Part shown: one piece after another, positions 20,247 to 30,752 of the stretch | Position numbering within the stretch: position 1 is the stretch's first letter | Layout: each line of letters begins with the position of its first letter | Origin: Marsupella aquatica | Taxonomy: Eukaryota; Marchantiophyta | DNA: 64,000 nt | Direction: 5' to 3' | Assembly (NCBI GenBank): GCA_973895155.1 | Contig: OZ316899.1 | Location: 11,408,001-11,472,000, forward strand | The notes under the pieces: model-generated | Seen by the model: the letters and a program-made list of their open reading frames with translations, nothing else | What the model was told of the DNA's origin: nothing | The model's database searches: none | Position numbers and translations under genes: made by a program

Positions 20247-22869
20247 GCCCTGATTAGGTCATAACCCTAATCCCACTTAATCGCGACCGTTGGATCAGAT
20301 CCCATCACAATTTCCCCCGAACATATTGAAATCGACTTTGATCTTTATAACTCCCTAATTACATCAACCTAATCTTTATTTAGCCATTATTTTAGGCTTA
20401 ACTAAGTACTTCGTGATCCTGGCACGGCATCACAGCAAGTAAAAAAGATTGACATCTACTTGCAACCATTGATTGATGAGCTTTTGCAACTGTGGAGAGG
20501 AGTGGATTGTTATGATGGACGTCGCAATACAAGAGGTGTACCTCGCGCATTTACCCTCAAGGCCATCCTTATGTGGACCATGCATGACCTACCAGGTATG
20601 ACCTGATAAACCTTAGCTTATTTCCTTGATGCACTACCTTAAACTTAGTGTGCATTAACCTTATTTCATAATTGGCTGGTTGTATATGGGCTTGGTACAG
20701 GGTTTGGCTATATCTCTGGATTGCAAACATCAGGCTATCAAGCTTGCCCTTCATGCGGACCGGATTTGGAGGGAGTGGCAAGACGCAAGTCAAGTACTTT
20801 GCGTAAGATAGTTTACATTGGTCATACCAAATATCTTCCAGCAGACCATCCTTGGAGGAGTGATCATTTCTTGTATGACACTGATGAGGGCCAACCTGAT
20901 ACTCGTCCTCAACCTCAGCGAAAGGATCCAACATATTGGAGAGAGGTATGGGAGAGAGTTCAAGACCCTGATGATCCATTACAGTTTCTCCGATGTGGCA
21001 TGACCCGTTTATCTACATTGTCACAGTTGCCATATTGGTCAAAGATGCCCATTAATCACTTGTTGGATGCGATGCACATTGAGGGAAATGTGGGGAGATC
21101 ATTGATCCGTCATCTATATGTGGAGAAGAACCACAACTGGAGAGAAAGTTCTGAGGAGATGGGGATGCATGGTCTTTTGGGTTTTTGGCCATCTTTGGAC
21201 CCCCCTGGTGATCCCCCTAGCATCCATCCTCCTTGGGTTTTGACCAGGGCAGAGCGCATAGAGTTTCGCAGATGGATTGGGTCAATGAGGTTTCCCACAG
21301 GTTATGGTGCCAATCTTCGTAAGGCATTTTGGGGGGATGATTCTCCAAAATGGCCATCGTACTTGAAAACACATGATTATCATTGGTTACCAGAACATGT
21401 CATTCCAGTTGCGATTATTGGATTGGGTAGTGAGGAACTTCGTGATGCTCTTTGGTCATTGGGCAAGTTTTTGAGATGGGTATGTCAGAAGGAGGTACCA
21501 GAGGATGACATTGCTGCGATGGAGATATTTGGAGTAGAGGTTGTTTGCAAGTTGGAGAAGGCACTTCCACCCTCATTCTTTGATGGTCAGGTTCATTTCC
21601 TCATACATTTAGTGCGTGAGGTAGCAATTGCAGGCCCGGTACATTGTCGATGGATGTATTGGGTAGAGCGTTACATGGGGGTGATGAAGTCATATGTCTC
21701 TAATCAGGCTAGGGTGGAAGGTAGCATTGCAGAGCGTCATCTTGGAGCAGAGAGTATGTTTTATTGTACAAACATAGTTGCCACACTAGATCCAAGGGCA
21801 CCTAGGGGATGGATAGATGAGGCAGCACGAGAGGCAGACTATGAGGATGATAGACTCACTGGGGCATCAGGAGAGCGTGGCTTAGGCTCAGCAGAGCGTT
21901 TGCAACTTACAACATTTATGTTGTATAACTCACCAGAGGTTTAGGGGAGTGGACAACATTTTATGAGGAGGAGAAGCAAAATAGTCGACGGCCACGGTTG
22001 TTTCCCAAGTTTCACCCATACATGAAATCAAAGTTGTTAGAAGTGGATGCCTTGGTGGGTACCGGAGACAGTATATTACATTACCCACAAGTGACTGATA
22101 AGCTTTGTACCTTGGTTCATGGTCCACTGCTTAAAGTCACGACTCGGACGGCAATGTGGTCAAAGGGGAGACATTTCCGTGTGGAACGACTTGATGAGAA
22201 GAGAGCAGCTACACAAGATTGTGGGGTGATGGGTTGGTTCACCCAGGATTCCCAGAGTAGCACGTCGGACATGAACCCCATTCGCTCCACCGTGGCCCAT
22301 TATGGGAAGATTGATGAGATCCTGACAGTGAAGTACCATGCACATACTACTTTGGAGGAGGTGGTATTTAAGTGCAAATGGTTCAAGATGAATCTTGTAG
22401 GCAACAATTGAACATGTGAAGATGATGCGTGCGGATTTACCCGTTTGAAGACATCTGCAAATAGTGTCATTAGTTCCAATTGGAGGTCCTCAGATCCCTT
22501 TGCCTTCCCACATCACCTTGAGCAGTGCTTTTACCTACCCTATCCAGATGACCCACATTGGTCCATTGTCATGCCTTATATCCCTAGATCACGGTCTATA
22601 GTCCAAGAGAGACCCAATGTCGTTGTAGTGGAAGACAACGACATCCCCGACCCTCCACAAGCTAGTTAGTATATTTTGTATGTAGCTAGGCCCCCCCCAA
22701 CCACACCACCTTCATGTTTTTTTTAATCGGCAATATAAAAGTTGGCATCATTACTTCTTTAATTGTCATGGTATGCACATGCCCAAAATCTCTTGGTTAT
22801 ATATAGAAGTGTCCTTACCTTATATACCCTTCCTAAGAATCCCCCCGCCTTATGTCCCATTGACTGTCC

Positions 22870-23397
22870 CATGAAAAAGCCATCGGATTTCCATCGCACC
22901 TTCTAAAAACAGAAACCAGACCGATACTCCCAACTACGGACTATTCCATATAAAACTCATCGAACACACATTTCCGATCCTCTCCACAACGAACACCTTC
23001 TCCTCCTTTGTTGACGAGATATCCGATCCAACATCCGACGGACAATATCCGACATCATTTTTTATGCACAAATTATCCGACCCTAAACCCAACGGACACA
23101 AATATCCGATGCATTCCGTGACGGTCCTAGTCCGATACAACTACCAACGCAAACATCTTGCGATGCATTAAGGTTCGGACCAATTATGCGGTCATGGCGA
23201 CATAGTTTCCGATATGTTTAGTGTCGGCTATTGTCTGATAGTAGTACGATGGGACAGTGTATGCGATGGGTTTTACATCAGAATATGTAGGTCCGATGGT
23301 ATCAGGATCAGAAAATACGTTGCAGGGCATATCGGATATTGTCCAAAGTGTTTGGCATGGGATGAGTGACGTTTGGCTCAAAAGGAGTATCGGAAAA
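22870..23397. repeat. CACTA right subterminal repeat array
   Basis: Dense TCCGAT/ATCGGA-type units (TATCCGATC, ATCCGACG, ATATCCGATG, ATCGGATATT) mirror the left array. 22670-22869 is non-coding. Confidence 0.75.
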
Positions 23398-23417
23398 CCG
23401 CCAAAAATGTACTAGTG
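23398..23417 (-). repeat. CACTA right terminal inverted repeat
   Basis: Minus strand CACTAGTACATTTTTGGCGG, followed on the plus strand by the TCT duplication. Confidence 0.88.
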
Positions 23418-24998
23418 TCTATTCCTGAACCTCCTCTAGTGCCCTTGCCTACAGGGGAAGTACCGGGGCAAACATCTAACTTTGGGCATACCGGCACAAC
23501 AGCGGCATGTGATAGCCAAGCCAGGACACGCTTCCCATGCCGATCACCTGTTGTTCCTCCTTCAAGATCTTGTTAAGTTGGGTGAGGAGGTACCCGTTGT
23601 AGTCCCGGCTTGGGTCTGGCCTCTCTGCCAGGTAGACCTGTGCCTTGCCAATCTTTGGCCTTGGCAAGTTGCAATGCATGGTTACCCGCAAAAAATTGAT
23701 CACCTCTCCGATGTGCGGGTTGGTGCAGGTGTTCGAAAGAAGCCATTCTTTGTTGATGACCCTGGGAACGACCGAAACTCCTTGTCTAGCAAGGTCTTCC
23801 TGGTATCTACTTTGGTCTTATTGCCCATTGGCAAGCCAAACGCTTTGGCAATCACCCGGGGAGTGAGATAGAATCCTTCCCATACACCCTTGTGGAATTG
23901 GTCTCGGGCTCCCATGATCCCACAAATTCTAATAAGTCTGAATCTGGCACCTCCGGCTTCAGCCATGGTAATTTCACGAAGCCTTCCAAGCCAGATCCGA
24001 CCATGAAGCCCTAGTACTTCCAAGTCTGCATAGCCGTAAAGCATGCATCCTCTTCACGTGCAAAGTGTAATTGCACTTCCTCGGGGAGGGTTGCCGCCCA
24101 GCCTTTCTAGGTGTCATCCCTTGTTGGAACGACATTGATGGGGTCAACCTCCTCTTCTTTGGCTTCTTCCTGCCTCCTGCTCCCTTGCTGGGCTGGCTTC
24201 CTTGGTGCCGCTGACCTCGTTCTCTTTGCAGGGGTGGTCTCTTCATGTTGTTCGCTTTCCTCTTCATAGCTGCTGCCGTGGATGTTTTTTTGAGGACGGT
24301 TGCCTTTGTCCACCCCTCCGTGCTACCCTTCAACTCCCAGTGTATGTTGTTGCAGTTGTTGATGGCTTCCTGGATGCCGACTATTCTGTTCTCGCAAAGC
24401 TAAAGGTCGTCTAGCTCGTCGCCAGTAGGTGTCCATAGGAATTCAGCCGTGATGAGTTCTCCTCCTAAGAAGGCAGACTTCTGCAGCTCCCATAGTCGAG
24501 CGAGCTCCTGCCGTTCTTGAGCTGCTCTTTCTGATTCTTTGTCCTCGTAGGTCCCAATGTACTTACTTGCCCGTTCTAACAGGCATCCCCAAAAATGAGC
24601 AGCTTGATTGACGTTGCTCATACCCTTCTTGAGTTGATAGTCGGTATCTGCTCCCACCCCAAGTGCTTGCCTAAGTAGCTGATAGTAGTTGGCCTCCCGT
24701 AGTTGTCTACTTAGTTTGTGCTTGCAAATGAGCCATCATTCTTTGCGACCGGTCCTTACCCCCCCCCTTGCCCGGTCCTCCTTCCCGTTGGTTACCCATA
24801 GCCGCCAACACTTAGCGCACCCTAACCCTAATTGTGTTCCCTCCCCCGACGTCCTTACTTCGGCCTCGGCTCAGGTTCCATAGTCACCCTCAATTGTTTA
24901 TATTTTCCATGTTTTTGTTACTATACTAATGTGTTTCTAGGGTACACTCCTGATTTTACCATTTAAACTAGCCTAGTGATTCCTGGCTAGGCATCACA
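23418..24998 (-). mobile_element. Family-A LTR remnant (A', proximal piece)
   Basis: On the minus strand it begins at 24998 with TGTGATGCCTAGCCAGGAAT, the same start as the LTRs at 40925 and 52976. It inserted into a gypsy integrase gene (24999 onward), is split by the CACTA at 23417, and continues at 8993-8631. Together the pieces cover only about 2 kb of a 4.6-kb LTR; the rest is cut off at the MULE edge. Confidence 0.82.
23474..24887 (-). pseudogene. LTR-borne ORF of A', decayed
   Basis: The start ATG (about 24886) has the same context as the family-A ORF, encoding MEPEPRPKV. The minus-strand reading includes MSNVNQAAHFWGCLLERA, WELQKSAFLGG, then the globular block with GLPMGNKTKVDTRKTL and GEVINFLRVTMHCNLPR. 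It is broken by TAG codons (24400-24402, 24011-24013, 24107-24109) and small frameshifts. At 24107 the intact copy at 41.8 kb has TGG. It keeps CAG where the copy at 41439 has TAG. Same protein family as the ORF at 41040-44684; function unknown. Confidence 0.65.
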
Positions 24999-25790
24999 AC
25001 CGGCGACGGCTAGTGACCGGTGTAAACGGCCCAATGTAATCAATGCCCCATTTTTCAAATGGTGCAAGCGGAAGTACGGAGGTGAGAGGGTGGTTGTGTG
25101 ACTTCCTTGGTGCGCCGGCCCTTTGGCACAAATCACACCCCTTAATAAAGCGTTGTACATCCCGGTGTAACGTGGGCCACCAATATCCCAAATCCAGGAT
25201 CTTTTGGGCAGTGGTGATGGCCGCAAAATGGGCCCCCGTGTCCTCTTTGTGTAAGACCCGCATCACGATGAGTGTTTCCTTGTATTTGAGGCAGCGCCGT
25301 AGCTTCCCGTTAACTCCTTCCTTATGCAAGTGGCCTTGTATCATCATGTACGGCCCGGCCTTGCGTAAAAACACTGTTGCAGCCTCCTGATTAATCCCAT
25401 TGGGTATCCTCCTTGTCAAGAGAAGTGTAATGAGTGGTCCGTACGAGGTGGGCGTGCCCTGTACTACATGGAACAACTCCTCATCCAGGAAGGCATCGTT
25501 GATAGGCTGATCGACGGGTATTCCATCCAATCATGAAAAGAAATTTGCGTTGAGGTGTGCCTTTCCTGGCCAAACCCAAACTTTGTAATTAAACTCTTGC
25601 AAGAGCAAAACCCATCTGGCTACCCGTCTTGTGACATTTGCTTTGTTTACCATGTACTTCAGGCTATCATGATCCGTATGGAAAATAACTTTGTATCCAA
25701 GCAGATAGTGTCGGAATTTGTTACACGAATAGATAATTCCGAGAGCCTCTCGATCCGTAGGTGTGACGCCAATGACATGGTCCTTATTCT
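24999..25790 (-). pseudogene. Ty3/gypsy RNaseH-integrase fragment
   Basis: The minus-strand reading gives an RNaseH end (HTDHDSLKYMVNKANVTRRV), a connection region, then the integrase zinc finger (CDLCQRAG after the HK...H part) and the start of the catalytic core (KWGIDYIGPFTPVTSRRRL). It is cut there by the start of the family-A LTR. It is closest in wording to the family-C pol at 58888-62994. Integrase inserts element DNA in the nucleus; this remnant cannot function. Confidence 0.8.
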
Positions 25791-26386
25791 ATAATCTGAT
25801 TAACTAGGCTGTTGTATGCAAGGAGTAGCTATTGATATTGCATAACAATTAGCAAGTTGGCAAGAATAAGGGCAATCATGGTGTTAAGAGTAGGGATAAA
25901 GGTATTTCAGCTTGAAGACTGCACAACCAAGGCAGACACAGTTGAGGTAGTCACTGTCAAGGCCACAAAGGAGAAACCGGGGAAGAGAGGATTCAGGTCT
26001 TCAGGCATACCATCTTCTTGACAAGCAAGATGGAGCATGGAGGCTCTTCAAGATGCCGGTACGGAGGTAGGCGTGGTAATTCAAGGAAGCGAGTCTCCAT
26101 AGCTGAATATGAAGTTGTGGGGTATGGTGATTGTTCTCAGGATGAAATCTAAATGTCTTGGGTGTGTAGCTTCATTTTGTTAGTTAGGTTAGTGGTTCAT
26201 AGTCTAGTCTTAGAATGTTAGGGAAATAAAAGGCTATATCGCAGGTGGTCGGTGACCATATCTCATTCAATACGTCACCAAATCCGGATCTGTAAAGAGC
26301 ATTGGAAAGATCTGGTCAAGACGAGTAAAATCTATATAAAACACTTGGAAAATAGAAGTGTATTAAGAAAGATACGGCCTGATTAG
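25791..26386. other. Unassigned non-coding stretch
   Basis: No reading frame, repeat or motif that I could support; probably decayed element sequence. Confidence 0.4.
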
Positions 26387-27662
26387 TGTGACAGGTTAAC
26401 TTGTGGTCGGAATTAGCGGACTCGACTTCGGTTTCGGGTTAACCTAAGCTCAGCCACGGCTTAGCTTATGTGAGCACGGCTTCAACTTAGCTCAGGTCAG
26501 CACGGCTTTAGCTTAGCTCAGGTCAGCACAGCTTCAGCTTAGGCTTAACCCAGGTTTGGATTAGATTGATCCCGGGTTAGACTGAACTTGGGTTAGCCTA
26601 AACTCGGGCTCGGGTTAGCATAGGTAAGCTCGGGTTCGGGCTCAACTTAGCTTAGGTTAGCGGATAGCGGGTAGTGGCCTAACCCGAGATGACGGGTTAG
26701 CTCTACTCAGGTTAGATAGGATAGCTAGGTTAGCCAAACTTGGGTTAGCTATGTAACTCGGGTTAGCGCAGTAGTGAGTACCCTCTCTCAGTTGCGAGGG
26801 CATAACTCTCTGTGTATTTGACCAAATTGGCTATAATTGACCTCTTTGGAAAGAGGAGCTCAAGCCGCTTCCAACGCTGCTATCTACACAGCAGATGGTT
26901 GAATAGAGAAATCGTGAGAGGAGGCGCAAGCTCGCAAAAACTATGGAGGAGGGCCAAATCCGAAGTACATACTAGCCAATTCGAGATAGAATAAAGCTGC
27001 AAGTTAGGGTTTGGTAGTTAGAATAGTGGTGGCTTTGTTAGAGCTGGGATGGGACTCCAGCAGCGTAGCATCCACCCATTTGGGCTCAATGTGAGAGTAT
27101 ATAGAGCAGCCCCCCGGTAGAGGCAAGACCGGGAGGGGGACTTCAGTTGTGTGATCTCACGTAGACTGAGCAGCAGGGAGGAGCTCTGTGCAAGGAAGGC
27201 TAGGCTTGGAAGCTGTGTGTTGGGGTGAGCTTGGTTGTGCTATACTCAGGGAGTGATCAACCACGCTTCACAACAACAGTTGGCCAGGTTTGCAAGTTGG
27301 ATTGTGGCTCTTTCTAGTAGGCAACACAACTGGGTTCTTTTCCCCCGATACAAAGCCTTGGTGATAGGTGATGTGTTGGTGATTGTAAAATGTGGGGAGG
27401 ATTTCAATGTGATTTGCGGTGAGCACATTAGGGAGGTTGAGATACTGATTGAGGGGCAGCAGGAGAAGCATTTCTAGTTTAGTCTGGCAAGGCTACGTGA
27501 TCCATGGGGAGTCTTGGCCTTTGTCTGGTAGAGAGCACTAAGGGATTTATGGCCAGAGCTGAGCTGGCAGGGCAAGTGTGAGGCTGGGCCTCATTGTAGT
27601 CTCGCCGTTAGGCCTGGTACTAGCTTTTAAGTCGAGTCAACTATGCATGCGTAACTTACCAT
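26387..27662 (+). mobile_element. Degraded family-C-like LTR, truncated by element D
   Basis: It starts TGTGACAGGTTAAC, like the family-C LTR start (TGTGACACGGGTAAC). Near its end it has AAGTCGAGTCAACTATG and a GGGCAAGTGTGAGGC segment, also found in the family-C LTR at about 57220-57310. Element D interrupts it at 27663. It holds no supported gene. Confidence 0.5.
26440..26790. repeat. Minisatellite of GGTTAGC/CTTAGCTCAGGT units
   Basis: Irregular tandem repetition of about 20-30-base units such as CGGCTTCAACTTAGCTCAGG and ACTCGGGTTAGC, inside the degraded LTR. Confidence 0.65.
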
Positions 27663-28012
27663 TGTCATGCCGAGGGACAATGCCTCTTGTGCACATCGGC
27701 ATGTCCCTCGCATGCCTGCTAGGTATGTAGTTAGGGCTAGTGTACTACTTGAGTTAGTGTCATGTTCTTGTAGCGAGTCTGGGCCGTTCTTGAAGCAAAG
27801 GTGTTTGTTAGTGTGATGCCTGGACCCGGTCCTACTTAGGGCATGTTTTTCTTTGCCGTTTTTCTTGAATTGCTGTTGACAGAGCTCAAATAGTGCTCGT
27901 CGGTTCCGTTCACGGGATTCACACAGTGATTCATTAGATGCTCCCGGCCGATCTTGGCATCCCGCCGGTTTTCGATTCAATTTCAGTACGATTGTTTCTC
28001 TTACGCCTTTTA
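27663..28012 (+). repeat. Element D 5' LTR (Y copy)
   Basis: About 350 bp, nearly the same as about 37051-37434 (shared runs around GCATGTCCCTCGCATGCC and GATGCTCCCGGCCGATCTTG). Confidence 0.8.
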
Positions 28013-28148
28013 TTCAAGAAGAACTCGTCGAGATAGTGGTGAGGGGAAGAGGATTGCTTGTGACGATTTTGACAATTTTTGGTGAAGCCATTGCAATTTC
28101 TTTGACGAACATCGGAGTGACGAGTTAAAAGTTATGGGTTTATTGTGG

Positions 28149-28182
28149 TGTTATGTGTATACTTAAGTGTATACACATAACA
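28149..28182. other. Perfect 14-bp hairpin in the D leader
   Basis: TGTTATGTGTATAC, a 6-base loop TTAAGT, then GTATACACATAACA. It lies 137 bases after the LTR, where retroelements often keep dimerisation or packaging structures. The GTATACAC core recurs near 29061 and 29301. Confidence 0.6.
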
Positions 28183-28518
28183 AGGGGCCCCAATTTTTTT
28201 CCCAGCCGCAACCTTCTTTGTGACCTACATCGGCGACTTGCTGCCGACTGCACAGGCCGTTGCGCCCTCACTCGCGTTTTTAAGACCCTTTGGGAGTTTG
28301 GGGCCCCTTTTTCGTTAGTTTTTATGGCCATTTCCCGGCCATGGCTGTCGCGCGACCACCACCGGACTGCCTCGGCCATTGCGCGCGACTACTTCCCAAC
28401 TGCATAGGGCCGCACGCCCCTTTTCTTTATGCCTTTCTTACTCTTTTGCCTCGTTGCCTCACTATTCCTTCTTTTTGCTTCCTGTCGTGGCCAAGCATAA
28501 GCGAGAGAGGATGGAGGA

Positions 28519-28850
28519 CACGAGGCCCTATGGCAAATTAAGAGGAGGGGAGGGGAGTACACATTAAAGTAGGGGGAGTCTCCTACAGGGCACAAAGCAG
28601 CATTAAAGCAGGGGGAGACGGAACCAAGGCAGGAGCGCAAGGAGAGGGCACGAGGCCCTATGAAGATTTAAAGAGGGAGGGGGAGTTAACATCGACCCCC
28701 TTCAGGAGTCCTTCTGTAGGGCACGGAGCCCACTGTCAACATTGAAGAGGGGGGGAGTACACTTGACTCCTCTCACGAGAGTCTTTTGCCAGGGCACGAG
28801 GCCCAAATTGCATTGAAGGAGAGGAGGGGGGGAGTTTGTAGCCCCTTTTT
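28519..28850 (+). repeat. Array of polypurine units in the D leader
   Basis: Six loosely repeated units pair a GGGCACGAGGCCC-type segment with an ATTGAAGAGGGGGGGAGT-type purine run, at about 28533, 28565, 28604, 28668, 28741 and 28812. The purine runs resemble the element's own polypurine tract. Non-coding; 28013-28518 and 28851-29600 also lack a supported gene. Confidence 0.6.
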
Positions 28851-29679
28851 GGGAGCACATAAGGTGGGGCACGAAGCCCTATGGAGGGCTCATGCCATTA
28901 AGAGGGCCCGGTTTCTTTTGCCCCACCTCGCGATGGCTTTTCTCCTCTTTCCGGCCACCTGCGAGCCTGCCTCGGCTAATTTCCCCTTTTTTGGCCTTTC
29001 TCGCTTTTTTGCCGCGCGACGATCGACCTGCTGCCAGTTCCTGGGTCCACATCGGGCCGATGTGTATACACTTAAGGGGGGCCCTTTCACGTGTTGTAGG
29101 GCCCATTTCTTTCCGTTTGCTCCTACCTTGTTCTCGATTATGTGCATAGGGCACCATGCCGGCCGGTCCTTCCGTGTTTGGGTCCACATAGGGGCCCGAG
29201 GTATACATTTTAGGGCCCTCTTTCACATTTTAGGGGCCCGTTTTCCTCGGATTCTTTTGCGGCCGCTGACATCAGGTCATCTGCATACGGCTGCAGGTCC
29301 GGTGTATACACATCTGACGGTCAATTTGGCATATACATCAACAAACGCACAGGGGGCTAAATTTGCATTTTTAAGGGTACTTTTTCTCCGACGGTTTTTC
29401 AACGGTGATAGTTTTTCTGTGTGTTTACACATTTGCACCTTGTTGGTACATTTGGGATTGCAACACAGTATCTCAGCAGACGAGCCGGGAGGTAGCAGCA
29501 CATCGTCACCAACACCCAAGTACCATTTACGGAGTGATCCACGACCATTGGTGCCAATTTCATTGGAGTCTCGGCAATTTTGACAACGTCCACAGATACC
29601 AGCGGCACCCACACCACGCAATCCTTCTGCTCAATTTGGCGGTCACTTCACCACTACTCCAAAGCCTGCTATCACTTCA

Positions 29680-30752
29680 TTGCCATTTACCCCTTCTGCA
29701 TCCATGGTTGTTCCTGCTTCACCGACATACAACATGGACGCCAGCCACTCATCTGGCCGCATTGAACGCTTCAGCGGGCGGCCAGGCACTGTTTCTTTGC
29801 GTGAGTTCAAATCCACTTTCTACACTGTCATTTACGAATTGGAGTTGAAGTATGGCAGCAATTTCACAAATGCTTTTGCATTTAAACAGCTAGCCAGGTA
29901 TGTGCACCACGAGGCTTTGGATGTGTATGAGCAGCACTCTCAACGGCTGCTTGTGTCACACAATTGCCTAACCCTGTCTATGCCACTGCAATTGCGGTTG
30001 CCTCACAACTGGCATTACAGAATGCCATTGTAGCCCATGCTGCTGCTCCTGCCACTTCCCCTCCTACTCCAGTTCCCACCACTGCACCAGTTACTTCCAC
30101 TGTCTTGGCACAGGCTACATCAGGTATTTCTCCCACCATTGATTCCCCTGCCTTTGCTGATCCAGTGGCTGAGTTTTCCCAGGTTCTTGAATTGGAATTC
30201 CCAATCAAGAGTGCTGACAAAATCATGCAGTTGGCCACCTTTGTGAGGCAGCGTGATGAAACATTGAAGATGATGTATTGCCAGCTTCTCAAGCGGAAGG
30301 AGGACACCCAGAGCATCACTGACCTGGAGGCTGCTCATCACTATCTTCATGCATTGGAGGGCACACCAGCTCTCCATTTGCAAGTGTTGCAGCAAGTATT
30401 CTTAGAGTTTGGATACAGCTACACACTGCTCAATGTCTATGACACTACTGAGAAACTTGAGTTGGCCCATGCACATTATGAGGCCAGTATTGCGCGTCCA
30501 TCGCGATCCAGGTACCAGGCTGCTGCCCCTACACTGGCCACTCCTTCCCATGTGCCACAATATGGTTCCAAGACCAAGCCAGCACATGCTGCTTTCATGC
30601 TGCCATTTTGCAACTATTGTGGTAACCCTAATCACAAGGCTAATGAATGTGATATTGTTGCTGAGGACCTGTCTTGTGATTTTTGCGGGAAAGTGGGCCA
30701 CTTGGAGGCAGTTTGTTTTGCCAAATTCCCAGAGAGGAAGCAACTACGTTAG
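29680..30752 (+). pseudogene. Element D gag
   Basis: A capsid-like segment (GRIERFSGRPGTVSLREF, then FKQLARYVHHEALDVYEQ) is followed by one frameshift near 29960. An Ala/Pro/Thr-rich linker, a helical block (FVRQRDETLKMMYCQLLKRK) and two CCHC zinc knuckles follow (CNYCGNPNHKANEC and CDFCGKVGHLEAVC, about 30610-30715). Gag packages the element RNA in cytoplasmic particles. The frame ends at TAG 30750-30752 but continues open beyond it, so the TAG is probably a mutated CAG. The true start is upstream in a Pro/Thr-rich region and was not fixed. Confidence 0.75.

Larger units (their letters stand above)
15820..20434 (-). mobile_element. Solo giant LTR, family A2 (4615 bp)
   Basis: On the minus strand it begins TGTGATGCCGTGCCAGGATC and ends ...CCGTGCCACA, with a 5-base duplication GCAAG on both sides (15815-15819 and 20435-20439). 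Excising it restores the TNP2 frame (GPKQ-VKKIDIY). The ends are TG...CA, but no shorter terminal repeat exists inside it, so the whole 4.6 kb behaves as one LTR. The start is similar to the family-A LTR start (TGTGATGCCTAGCCAGGAAT). It contains a long decayed reading frame related to that of family A. Confidence 0.85.
14850..22669 (+). pseudogene. CACTA TNP2-type transposase, split by an LTR insertion
   Basis: The 5' part (14850-15819) shows the typical TNP2 order: HACVNDCILF, CPKCEKPRYR, RYFPLIPRL, MVWHSKNH, DSPANRF, VRLGLAADGISPFA, YNIPPWMAMKKGH and IPGPKQ. The A2 LTR follows with a GCAAG duplication. The gene resumes at 20440 (KKIDIYLQPLIDELLQLW), passes an intron (20596-20700, GTATGA ... 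TACAG) and continues with GYQACPSC, the MHIEGNV block, SHD-like and PPSFFDGQVHFLIHLVRE blocks and YVSNQARVEGSIAE. A frameshift near 21940 and an in-frame TGA (22409-22411) precede a DUF4216-like tail ending at about 22669. TNP2 is the DDE-type catalytic subunit that cuts the CACTA termini. This copy cannot work, because of the insertion and the later lesions. Confidence 0.88.
8994..23417 (+). mobile_element. CACTA (En/Spm-type) DNA transposon, 14.4 kb, split by an LTR
   Basis: The termini are CACTAGTATATTTTAGGGCC on the left and CACTAGTACATTTTTGGCGG on the right strand, 15 of 20 identical and starting with CACTA. They are flanked by a 3-base TCT duplication (8991-8993 and 23418-23420), as expected for CACTA elements. 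Removing it rejoins the family-A LTR. It holds a TNP2 transposase, a minus-strand second transposon gene, a SET-domain gene and dense TCCGAT-type subterminal repeats at both ends. Without the A2 LTR inside it, it is about 9.8 kb. Confidence 0.9.

Noticed and set aside
26440-26790. Centromeric satellite
   Set aside because: Only about 350 bp of irregular units within an LTR remnant; no long regular array.
28786-29583. 265-codon open frame in the leader of element D as a gene
   Set aside because: GC-rich leader overlapping the polypurine array, no recognisable domain, and the real gag lies further on in a different register.
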